This document shows, piece after piece, positions 1 through 6,222 of a stretch of DNA of 8,273 bases. The stretch is taken from positions 1 to 8,273 of the forward strand of contig JAATVK010000151.1 of assembly GCA_014523485.1 (NCBI GenBank), in the 5' to 3' direction. The number at the start of each line of letters is the position of its first letter. Position 1 is the stretch's first letter. This DNA is from Nitrososphaerales archaeon TH5894 (GTDB taxonomy: Archaea; Thermoproteota; Nitrososphaeria; Nitrososphaerales; Nitrososphaeraceae). A program made the position numbers and the translations under genes. The notes under the pieces were generated by a model. The model was not told the origin of the DNA and did no database searches. It saw nothing but the letters and a program-made list of their open reading frames with translations.

Positions 1-70
1 AATGATGATTCTTTGACATCAATTACTTCTTATTAAAATTCTAATTTAAATAAAATAAGTTGCTAATTAT

Positions 71-106
71 AAAAGCTAAATACAAGTCAGTAGTATATCT
101 ACAATA
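71..106 (+). promoter_or_regulatory. BRE/TATA-type archaeal promoter of the DUF72 gene (copy 1 of a threefold module)
   Basis: A 15-base block AAAAGCTAAATACAA (71-85) is followed by 13 bases and then CTACAATA (99-106). The purine-rich AAAAGC followed by TAAATAC resembles BRE plus TATA box. CTACAATA lies about 22-25 bases downstream, where archaeal transcription starts. The same block arrangement recurs at 5806-5841 and 6223-6258 with the same 13-base spacing, and the variable part lies between box and start, as expected for a promoter. Transcription from about 103 would leave a leader of about 25 bases without an obvious Shine-Dalgarno site before the ATG at 131. Confidence 0.5.
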
Positions 107-130
107 TCAAAGTCTTATTTTTGCACCGGT

Positions 131-868
131 ATGTCAATGATTCGAATCGGATGCTCGGGGTGGCAATATCAGCACTGGCGCGGCGAGTTCTACCCGGCCG
201 AGCTGCCGCAATCGCGCTGGTTTTCCTATTACGCGCTGAGCTTCGATACCGTCGAGATCAACAACAGCTTCTACAGGCTGCCTGAGGGAGGGACGTTCGC
301 AAAGTGGCGTGACCAGGCGCCGAGACGGTTTCTGTATGCGATCAAGGCCAGTCGCTTTCTCACACACATGAAGAAGCTGAAGGATCCAGAGGAACCGATC
401 GCGCGTTTCTTCGATCGTGCGAAGCACATCGGATCGCATCTCGGGCCGGTGTTGTACCAATTGCCTCCACGCTGGCCCGTGGACCTCCCTCGCTTCGAAC
501 ACTTTCTGGCGGCTCTACCTCGCGGCGTCAGGCACACGGTGGAGTTCCGAGAGACGAGCTGGTACGACGAGCACGTCTATGAGCTGCTGCGCCGCTATAA
601 GGTGGCGATGTGCATCCACGACATGGAGGGCTCGGCATCAGAGCGAATGGTCGTCGGTCCGTTTGTCTACGTGCGGTTCCATCACGGCACGAAAAAGTAC
701 GGCGGTCGTTACTCGGATGCGAGGCTGGATGACTGGGCCGAGTGGCTGTCCGAACACGCGACGGAAGGGCTCGATGTCTTCGCCTACTTCAACAACGACG
801 CCGGCGGGCACGCTCAGCGCGACGCGGCCCGTTTGAGGCAGAGGTTGGAGAGGCGGCTCACGGCGTGA
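131..868 (+). CDS. DUF72 / YecE-like TIM-barrel protein, GC-rich, probably acquired from bacteria
   Basis: This 245-residue protein is a full-length DUF72 (YecE-like) family member. The family folds as a TIM barrel; its biochemical role is not established. Visible family signatures are the N-terminal IGCSGWQYQHWRGEFYP (residues 6-22), VEINNSFYRLP (about 41-51), FLYAIKASRFLTH (about 67-79), VLYQLPPRW, HTVEFRETSWY, YVRFHHG and the C-terminal AYFNNDAGGHA. The ATG at 131 is used here; ATG at 137 (MIRIGCSGW) is the more family-typical start and cannot be excluded, and neither has a clear ribosome binding site. The gene is strongly GC-rich, with codons ending in G or C, whereas everything around it is AT-rich, so recent transfer from a high-GC bacterium is likely. 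A decayed partial copy lies at 5866-6150. Confidence 0.9.
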   Translation: MSMIRIGCSGWQYQHWRGEFYPAELPQSRWFSYYALSFDTVEINNSFYRLPEGGTFAKWRDQAPRRFLYAIKASRFLTHMKKLKDPEEPIARFFDRAKHIGSHLGPVLYQLPPRWPVDLPRFEHFLAALPRGVRHTVEFRETSWYDEHVYELLRRYKVAMCIHDMEGSASERMVVGPFVYVRFHHGTKKYGGRYSDARLDDWAEWLSEHATEGLDVFAYFNNDAGGHAQRDAARLRQRLERRLTA

Positions 869-925
869 GGCTCTACTAGGATACACCGAGGCACCGAGGC
901 ACAGAGCTGGACTGGGTTCCATTTG
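869..925 (+). repeat. GC-rich tail of the acquired segment with a short tandem repeat
   Basis: The GC-rich composition runs about 55 bases past the DUF72 stop and then changes abruptly to AT-rich DNA. Inside it, CACCGAGG occurs twice in tandem (884-891, 892-899) followed by CACAGAG (900-906). Intergenic strings of this CACCGAGGCACAGAG type are familiar to me from genomes of GC-rich soil bacteria. That fits co-transfer of donor flanking DNA with the gene, but the donor assignment is inference. Confidence 0.5.
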
Positions 926-1452
926 CTAAAAATATCAAAAGAAGCTACCTAATTCTGATACATATGTTTGTTTTGATAAATGTACTTATAATGACGCTAA
1001 GGAGTAAGTTTAAGCATCCTTGTAAAAATTTTGCCAAACAAAAGAAGAAAAAGATAGTATCTCAAAATTATAATGTTATGCTTATAGGGAACTTAAATAA
1101 TAGTAATGGTTGGATAGATAGAAAAAATTATTGAATTATTAACATCTAAATCTTAAAGTAAAATATAACTAAAAATGAATTAACTATTATTTAAGCCCTT
1201 AACAATATCGCTTGTTTGTATGATATTCGAAATAATCTTATCTGAATATACTTTATAAAATTTTTTACAAATTTTTATCAATCTCATGAAGTAAATTCAT
1301 ATTGTTAGCAATAAATAATTTTCCTTTTTTTTATGAACGATTGATTAAAGGATTAAAAGGAAAAATAAGTTCTATCTAATTAAGTAATTAAATACGTAAC
1401 AATTATAAATCTTACCAGCCTTTTTTTTGTGGCATATTTTTATATATTAGTT

Positions 1453-1556
1453 TAGGTTAAAGTATGATATAACTTTTTATTTTATTAACCTATAACTTTA
1501 ATTTAGGTTAAATTAACGTAAAACTTAAGTACTATGGTTAGGTTAAATTAGGTTAT
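1453..1556. promoter_or_regulatory. Cluster of TAGGTTAA motifs upstream of the PolB2 operon
   Basis: TAGGTTAA occurs at 1453-1460, 1504-1511 and 1539-1546 on the plus strand and as its reverse complement TTAACCTA at 1485-1492. A one-base variant, TAGGTTAT, lies at 1549-1556. The copies at 1485 and 1504 form an inverted pair with an 11-base spacer. The cluster ends 174 bases before the first operon start codon. Repeated sites of this kind suggest binding sites for a regulator, but chance in AT-rich DNA has not been excluded and no known operator is recognised. Confidence 0.35.
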
Positions 1557-1714
1557 GGCTAAAGGTTTAATAATTAGAACTGCATATTATTTAGTTAAAA
1601 AAATAAAAAGAAATCGCGAACTTAATCAAACAATTTACAGAAAAATATTATCAATAATTCTCTTTCTATCTTTCAAAATAATAAAATTTCTTGCAATTTC
1701 ATCATTAAAAAATC

Positions 1715-1721
1715 AAAGGAG
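1715..1721 (+). promoter_or_regulatory. Shine-Dalgarno site AAAGGAG of the operon's first gene
   Basis: AAAGGAG is followed by a spacer of exactly 9 bases before the ATG at 1731. It supports that start and shows that this organism uses Shine-Dalgarno pairing within this operon, which matters for choosing the PolB2 start. Confidence 0.7.
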
Positions 1722-1730
1722 TTCAGTTTA

Positions 1731-2357
1731 ATGTTTTCCAATCTTCAAAAAATACTTTTTGTATCTGCTTATGATTATCTATTAAAGTCATTCAAATTTG
1801 ATATACAGCAAAATCAATTAGTTGATTTAACAATTGGATCACCCACTATTTTTGTAAACCATTATAATTTGATTCCTAAACTGACTATCAAAGCATTACT
1901 ACCAAGGAATTATGGTGGTATGGAATCTCCTACTGTTACAATTATTGATGGTGGTATTAGAGGTCACTCAAATCATTTAGATTTTTACAGCTTTATAGAT
2001 TATGCCATTCAATATGGTATAAATGTTAATTCAGCGTTAGAGCGAATTATAATAACAAGATCTTTTACTGCTCATCAACTTGCAAATACTATAATTTGTA
2101 AATTACCTAAAATGATTCAGAAATATAGATCAAATATTGTAATAATTACAGATTTATTTGCAACCGACGAACAATTACATCTTTCTGAAAGGAAATGGCT
2201 GGTGAGTCATATGGTCAAGTCTATACATAATATTTCAGAATCAATAATTGTTGCTGTTTTTTCTCCTGTTGTAATAGACGATTTTAGAAAAGTTATTGAC
2301 AATAAGCTAAAAAAATCAAAAATAATAACTACAAACAAACAAAACAAAAAGAGATGA
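1731..2357 (+). CDS. RecA/RadA-like ATPase homologue lacking the Walker A motif (PolB2-operon partner)
   Basis: The 208-residue protein has the later half of a RecA/RadA core. VTIIDGGIRG (residues 69-78) is a core beta strand with an acidic end. ALERIIITRSFTAHQL (102-117) matches the RadA-type segment with the R-x-FT-x-x-Q pattern. NIVIITDLFATD (135-146) is a Walker B-like strand ending in Asp, followed by an ERKWLVSHMVKSI helix. Where a P-loop is expected (around LTIGSPTIFVNHYNL, 33-47) there is no GxxxxGK[ST], so ATP binding is probably lost. The last about 15 residues are a lysine-rich tail. It is the first gene of the PolB2 operon, and inactivated RecA-like proteins have been described next to archaeal PolB2 genes. 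By analogy to ImuA it may scaffold or load the polymerase; this role is inferred. The stop lies 5 bases before the next start. Confidence 0.72.
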   Translation: MFSNLQKILFVSAYDYLLKSFKFDIQQNQLVDLTIGSPTIFVNHYNLIPKLTIKALLPRNYGGMESPTVTIIDGGIRGHSNHLDFYSFIDYAIQYGINVNSALERIIITRSFTAHQLANTIICKLPKMIQKYRSNIVIITDLFATDEQLHLSERKWLVSHMVKSIHNISESIIVAVFSPVVIDDFRKVIDNKLKKSKIITTNKQNKKR

Positions 2358-2362
2358 AATAG

Positions 2363-2947
2363 ATGGGAAGAACAATTCCATCTTTTAGAATAGCTATACT
2401 ACTTGAAGAGGAAAGGTGGAAACTTTATAGACAATATTTGCGTAAAAAAGAACAACAAATTTTTAAACATATGTTTTCAATTGCATATCTTTATAATTCT
2501 GCCTCTTCCTATGCCGCAAATCCAATAAGAATAAATCCAATTTTGTTTTCAATTGCCTTATATCATCAAAAAAAAATATCTTCATTAGATAAGAACAGAA
2601 ATGAAAATTTTTTTCAATCTTCATTATTTACTACTACTACTACTACAGCTCCAGCAGCGATAAAAAATGAAACCTGTTCTTCTTCCTCTAATCTTTTTCC
2701 CTATGACAATATTATTACAAAAGAAATAGATTCATGGAAAAGTTATGCAGATTGTCTAAGAAAGCAAGACAGAGAATTATTTTATAAAATGCTCAATAGC
2801 TGTTACAAATATTCTCCATCAATCAATGTACAAGGAAAAGAATATTCTACTACGTCAGCTTTAATGTCAATTTTGCTGGAACATCATAAGGAATTATTTT
2901 TACAGAACAAAATAGACAATATATATAATAGCTCAAGAGGTGAATAA
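2363..2947 (+). CDS. MGRT-type small helical protein of the PolB2 operon, with two copies of its domain
   Basis: The 194-residue product begins MGRTIPSFRIAILLEEERWK, the N-terminus I associate with a small protein family encoded beside PolB2; its biochemical function is unknown. It contains the unit twice. Residues 15-75 and 121-181 align without a gap at a constant offset of 106: W19/W125, LRK 26-28/132-134, F34/F140, M37/M143, SI 63-64/169-170, H68/H174 and K70/K176. The two units are joined by a low-complexity linker (about 76-118) with six threonines and a serine run. The MGRT lead-in exists only before the first unit. It starts 5 bases after the upstream stop with only a weak GAGATGA-like site, suggesting translational coupling. 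No signal peptide or membrane segment is seen. Likely a cytosolic accessory or bridging factor for the polymerase (inference). Confidence 0.7.
   Translation: MGRTIPSFRIAILLEEERWKLYRQYLRKKEQQIFKHMFSIAYLYNSASSYAANPIRINPILFSIALYHQKKISSLDKNRNENFFQSSLFTTTTTTAPAAIKNETCSSSSNLFPYDNIITKEIDSWKSYADCLRKQDRELFYKMLNSCYKYSPSINVQGKEYSTTSALMSILLEHHKELFLQNKIDNIYNSSRGE
2630..2647 (+). repeat. ACT trinucleotide microsatellite inside the linker of the MGRT-type gene
   Basis: Five ACT units (2630-2644) followed by ACA encode six consecutive threonines. The tract lies in the linker between the two domain copies. It is in frame, so unit gain or loss by slippage would change linker length without breaking the protein. 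Confidence 0.8.
2937..2943 (+). promoter_or_regulatory. Shine-Dalgarno site GAGGTGA that places the PolB2 start at ATT 2953
   Basis: GAGGTGA is an excellent match to the archaeal anti-Shine-Dalgarno and overlaps the end of the preceding gene. It is followed by 9 bases and then ATT at 2953, the same spacing as AAAAGGAG-type site and ATG in the operon's first gene. The first in-frame ATG (3010) is 66 bases further on and has no such site. Confidence 0.6.
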
Positions 2948-2952
2948 GAAAA

Positions 2953-5268
2953 ATTATTGCATCGATTGGTTGGCTGTTTGATGCATATCCATCTAAAGAT
3001 AATAATAAAATGATTTTTTGGATCAGATTGAAAAATTTTACAGATAATAAAAAAAGATATATTCGAATTGAAGAGAAATGGCAAAATTATTTTTATATTG
3101 CTTCTGATAATATATCTAAACTGGAACAATTAGTTCAAAATGATGAGATTTTATCATCAATAAGCTCATATGAATTTGTTAAAAGATCTGAAACAATTAC
3201 CGATACCAAAAAATCTACTGTCTTAAAACTTTGTATATTTGGTAAAAATCTAAAGTTAGCAAATACTATTGAAAAAATGAATGGATACCAGGATTTTAGA
3301 TTATACAATGTTGATTTAATACCTGAACAAAAATATTTTTTCGATCATGATATATTTCCATTAGGACTTTTTGAGGTAACTGATGATGATAATTCTGGTC
3401 TACTTTGGAAATCTAAAAGCGATAGTGTTGGGTTTACAGATTATCATCTACCATATTTTAAAAAGATACATATCAAACTTAACTTTCCAAAGGGAAAGAT
3501 TATAAAATCAACAGATGAGTTAAATTCTATTAGCATTGTTCAATATAATTATAGTAATAGTATTAACAAAAATAAAATCCATATTATAGATCTTTCAGAC
3601 AAATCAGAAAAAAAATTATTAAAGGAATTAATAAAAATTGTTCACGATATAGACCCAGATTTTATATTTACAGAAGATGGTGACTCATTTACATTTCCTT
3701 ATTTGATTCACAGAGCAGAAATAAATAAAATTGATTTATGTCTTAGCAGAGACAATGACATATCTTTAACAAAACCCGAAAGAAAAGGAAACTCTTTTTT
3801 TTCTTATGGTAGAACTTATTTTAAACCATCAACTATCAAACTGTTTGGAAGAATTCATATTGATAAAAGTAATACATTTACAATCAGAACAGGTTCTGAT
3901 TTAGAAGGTTTATTTGAGATTTCAAGGTTGTGTAGAATTCCATTGCATGAAGGCTCAAGAGCTTCAATTGGAAGATGTTTAACCAGTTTGCATCTGTATA
4001 ACGCAACAAAAAGAGAATTACTAATACCTTGGAAACCAACATTATTTGAACATCCAAAAAATATGATAGAACTTTTCTTAGCTGATAGAGGTGGCCTGAT
4101 ATTAGAGCCAGAAATAGGTCTACATGAAAAAATAGCTGAATTTGATTTTGTATCTCTTTATCCAAATATTATGTTAAAAAGAAATGTTTCGGCAGAGACT
4201 ATATTATGTGATTGTTGTTTTGATAATCCTAAATTTCGAGTACCAGAGCTAAACTATCATATTTGCAACAAAAAAGGATTAATTCCAGAAGCATTAGAAA
4301 TAGTATTAGATAAAAGATTAAGGTATAAAAATTTAAAAAATAAAACATCAGATCCAGTATTACAAGATATTTATGATAAAAGACAATCAGCCCTAAAATG
4401 GATACTTGTAACCTCTTTTGGCTATCTTGGGTTTAGTAATGCAAAGTTTGGAAGGATAGATGCTCACATAGCTGTTTGTGCATTTGCAAGGGATATTCTT
4501 TCTCATACTATGCATATTGCTGAAGACATGAATTTTGATGTTTTACATGGAATAGTAGACTCAATTTGGGTAAAGAAAAAAAATAATACTGCTAAGGATG
4601 ATTATTTTAAATTAAAAGAAACAATAAAAAAAGAAACTGATTTTGATATCTCTTTCGAAGGAGTATACAAATGGATTGCATTTCTTCCATCTGAGATTAA
4701 TACCCATCTTCCGGTACTAAATAGGTACTTCGGAGTTTTTGAAGATGGGACTATAAAAACAAGGGGAATAGAAACAAGAAGACATGATACACCACCATTT
4801 TTGGTACAATGTCAGAATGAGATTTTAGAGTTATTGGCTAAAGGTAATTCTATTAAAGATATCAAACACGATAAATTATCTTTAATAATCAAAAAAATTA
4901 AAAAATATCTTTCTCTATTGAAATATCGGAAAATTGATACTGAAAATCTAATATTTACCAAACTACTTTCGAAAGATTATAATCAATACAATAACAGAAA
5001 TACAGTAGAAAATAGTGCTATAAAACAACTTGAATTAAATGGCGAATATGTCAAAGCTGGTCAAGTTTTACAATATATTATAATAGATTATAATGGACCT
5101 TTATTAAAAAGGGTAGTTCCAATCCAATTATTAAATAATAAAACTAATTATTATGATATTAAAAAATACTCTGAATTATTAATTGATAGTTGTAATACTC
5201 TACTAAAACCATTTGGAATAATATTTGATCAAAATCAATCTGTATGGAGATTAGATAATTATTATTGA
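2953..5268 (+). CDS. polB2: PolB2-type family B DNA polymerase (divergent; proofreading motifs lost), probable ATT start
   Basis: It is 771 residues from ATT 2953, or 752 from ATG 3010; residue numbers here count from ATG, so add 19 for ATT. Motif A is FDFVSLYPNI with D379. Motif B is K463-WILVTSFG, the PolB2 form of KxxxNSxYG. Motif C is HGIVDS (513-518), where YGDTDS is usual: the first Asp is Ile, while the metal-binding second Asp (D517) remains. The Exo II region DPDFIFTEDGDSFTFPYL (215-232) has Thr228 where the catalytic Asp of FDxPYL belongs, and no FDIE-type Exo I is seen, so proofreading is probably absent. Cysteines C400, C402, C403 and C419 could bind a metal. Upstream of ATG the frame encodes IGWLFDAYPSKD, a PolB2-like N-terminus. 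PolB2 enzymes act in translesion synthesis in archaea; action with the two upstream proteins is inferred. Confidence 0.88.
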   Translation: MIASIGWLFDAYPSKDNNKMIFWIRLKNFTDNKKRYIRIEEKWQNYFYIASDNISKLEQLVQNDEILSSISSYEFVKRSETITDTKKSTVLKLCIFGKNLKLANTIEKMNGYQDFRLYNVDLIPEQKYFFDHDIFPLGLFEVTDDDNSGLLWKSKSDSVGFTDYHLPYFKKIHIKLNFPKGKIIKSTDELNSISIVQYNYSNSINKNKIHIIDLSDKSEKKLLKELIKIVHDIDPDFIFTEDGDSFTFPYLIHRAEINKIDLCLSRDNDISLTKPERKGNSFFSYGRTYFKPSTIKLFGRIHIDKSNTFTIRTGSDLEGLFEISRLCRIPLHEGSRASIGRCLTSLHLYNATKRELLIPWKPTLFEHPKNMIELFLADRGGLILEPEIGLHEKIAEFDFVSLYPNIMLKRNVSAETILCDCCFDNPKFRVPELNYHICNKKGLIPEALEIVLDKRLRYKNLKNKTSDPVLQDIYDKRQSALKWILVTSFGYLGFSNAKFGRIDAHIAVCAFARDILSHTMHIAEDMNFDVLHGIVDSIWVKKKNNTAKDDYFKLKETIKKETDFDISFEGVYKWIAFLPSEINTHLPVLNRYFGVFEDGTIKTRGIETRRHDTPPFLVQCQNEILELLAKGNSIKDIKHDKLSLIIKKIKKYLSLLKYRKIDTENLIFTKLLSKDYNQYNNRNTVENSAIKQLELNGEYVKAGQVLQYIIIDYNGPLLKRVVPIQLLNNKTNYYDIKKYSELLIDSCNTLLKPFGIIFDQNQSVWRLDNYY

Positions 5269-5275
5269 TTATTAC

Positions 5276-5290
5276 AAATTTTTTATTTTA
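5276..5290. terminator. T-rich tract between convergent genes, possible terminator
   Basis: A run of six T's followed by TTTTA-type sequence begins 8 bases after the PolB2 stop and lies before the stop of the convergent propeller remnant. Archaeal termination commonly uses oligo-T tracts of this kind. No stable hairpin precedes it. Confidence 0.35.
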
Positions 5291-5299
5291 TAATAAGGT

Positions 5300-5803
5300 T
5301 TAAGGATTATTTATTGTAATATAGAATATATCATTATTTTTATCATGAACATTCTTTTCCCATGCTATAAAGATTTTATTTTCGGTTGTTACCATGTATG
5401 GATAAATTAATTTTCCTACTTCACCTGTTATAATGTCTAATTCATATGTATTAACTTTATGATCATTTGTTATTTGATCAACAAAGTTAATTGTACTAAC
5501 TTTTTCTTCTTGACTATTGTCATATTCTCCTTGCCATGCGACAGTTACATTATTTTCTGTTGAAATGATGGAAGAAACCTCTACGTCATTAAAATTATAT
5601 AATTTAATATATACCATAGGATTAAACGAACTACCGTTATCATGACTTGTCTTTAAGTAAAGATGATAATTACACTCTTGCAGTGTAATGGATTTCAAAC
5701 AGTATTTTTCATTCCATGTTATATGAATATCATTTTTATAAATCGTCCTAATTGGATTAAAAGCATCCGTATAATTGTAAATCTTATGTAAAAGTTTCTC
5801 ATG
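5300..5803 (-). pseudogene. C-terminal remnant of an Asp-box (sialidase-like) beta-propeller protein
   Basis: The minus-strand frame is open for 167 codons from 5803 to the stop at 5300-5302. It carries SHDNGSSFNP, an Asp-box (SxDxGxxF), and alternating strand-like segments (NVTVAWQG, NKIFIAWE, DIHITWNE) typical of six-bladed sialidase-like propellers. Many archaea of this type encode such extracellular repeat proteins; the substrate is unknown. The frame runs without an ATG to base 5803, exactly where the DUF72 repeat begins at 5804, and meets a stop codon within that repeat. The N-terminal blades and any signal peptide are missing. A TTG at 5696-5698 could start a 132-residue product, but the matching sequence upstream of it shows that this is not the true beginning. 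A 5'-truncated, probably dead gene; loss during arrival of the repeat is inferred. Confidence 0.65.
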
Positions 5804-5805
5804 AT

Positions 5806-5841
5806 AAAAGCTAAATACAAATCAGTAGTATATCTACAATA
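5806..5841 (+). promoter_or_regulatory. Promoter module copy 2, upstream of the broken DUF72 copy
   Basis: AAAAGCTAAATACAA, 13 bases, then CTACAATA, as at 71-106. The 13-base spacer differs from copy 1 by a single base at its first position. If still active, it would transcribe the DUF72 pseudogene. Confidence 0.45.
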
Positions 5842-5865
5842 TCAAAGTCTTATTTTTGCACCGGT

Positions 5866-6150
5866 ATGTCAATGATTCGAATCGGATGCTCGGGGTGGCA
5901 ATATCAGCACTGGCGCGGCGAGTTCTACCCGGCCAAGCTGCCGCAATCGCGCTGGTTTTCCTATTACGTGCTGAGCTTCGATACCGTCGAGATCAACAAC
6001 AGCTTCTAAGCTTCTACCGGCTGCCTGAGGCAGGGACGTTCGCAAAGTGGCGTGACCAGGCTCCGAGACGGTTTCTGTATGCGATCAAGGCCAGTCACTT
6101 TCTTACCACATGAAGAAGCTGAAGGATCCAGAGGAACCGATCGCGCGTTT
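5866..6150 (+). pseudogene. Broken, 3'-truncated DUF72 gene copy
   Basis: The copy starts with the same ATG context as the gene at 131 and encodes the same first residues with E24K and A35V. A perfect 8-base tandem duplication of AGCTTCTA (6001-6008 and 6009-6016) creates an immediate TAA stop at 6007-6009 and shifts the frame. A further one-base loss near 6104-6112, where the intact copy has CTCACACACATG, shifts it again. Homology ends at 6150, so about the last 60 percent of the gene is absent. Another difference, CTACCGG against CTACAGG in copy 1, shows that both copies have drifted. It cannot make a functional DUF72 protein. Confidence 0.9.
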
Positions 6151-6222
6151 ATTATTCGATTCAAAATATATAAAATACTTTTCCAGGTAGTCAAAAATAA
6201 TTTAAAATAAATTTCTAATAAT

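Larger units (their letters stand above)
926..1730. other. Long AT-rich intergenic region without a convincing gene
   Basis: No supportable coding region is seen on either strand. The longest plausible small frame is 991-1134 (+), 47 codons, lysine- and asparagine-rich, with no ribosome binding site and no recognised family. A short minus-strand frame of about 35 codons lies near 1184-1288, also unrecognised. An imperfect foldback pairs TTTTCCTTTT (1319-1328) with AAAAGGAAAA (1355-1364). The structured part is the TAGGTTAA motif cluster at 1453-1556. The rest could be decayed genes or the control region of the downstream operon. Confidence 0.5.
5804..6150 (+). repeat. Partial duplicate of bases 69-408 (promoter plus 5' part of the DUF72 gene)
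   Basis: The stretch matches 69-408 with offset 5735 up to the 8-base insertion. It includes the AT-rich promoter region (one difference) and about 280 bases of GC-rich coding DNA. Similarity stops sharply at GCGCGTTT (401-408 and 6143-6150). Both copies are in the same orientation and about 5.7 kb apart. Because the archaeal-style promoter is shared, the gene had already been joined to it before duplication. No inverted ends, target-site duplication or transposase gene is visible. Confidence 0.9.

Noticed and set aside
1..36. Possible C-terminal tail of an upstream gene (frame 1, ending in SITSY and a TAA at 34-36)
   Set aside because: Twelve codons at the window edge are too few to support a coding call.
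134..922. Long open frames on the minus strand and in the second plus frame across the GC-rich gene (for example 134-502, 271-537, 638-922 on minus; 417-836 on plus)
   Set aside because: GC-rich coding DNA is poor in stops in all frames. These frames overlap the clear DUF72 gene and show no family features.
991..1134. 47-codon frame in the intergenic region
   Set aside because: It has no ribosome binding site, no promoter at the right distance, no recognised family and a composition expected by chance.
1319..1364. Foldback TTTTCCTTTT / AAAAGGAAAA as a terminator or origin element
   Set aside because: The 26-base loop and low-complexity arms make it weak, and no gene ends next to it.
2884..4165. 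Minus-strand frames at 2884-3129 and 3884-4165
   Set aside because: Both lie opposite the PolB2 operon genes in AT-rich DNA and resemble no known protein.
1731..5268. Casposon or other self-synthesising mobile element, because a family B polymerase is present
   Set aside because: No Cas1-like integrase, terminal inverted repeats or target-site duplication is visible. The polymerase has PolB2 features rather than those of protein-primed or casposon polymerases.
5856..6113. 85-codon frame starting at TTG 5856
   Set aside because: It begins out of frame with the DUF72 gene and enters the true frame only because of the 8-base duplication. It is a by-product of the pseudogene.
69..6150. Composite transposon bounded by the two DUF72 copies
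   Set aside because: The repeats are direct and unequal in length, contain no transposase and have no inverted ends, so they are better explained by duplication or recombination.
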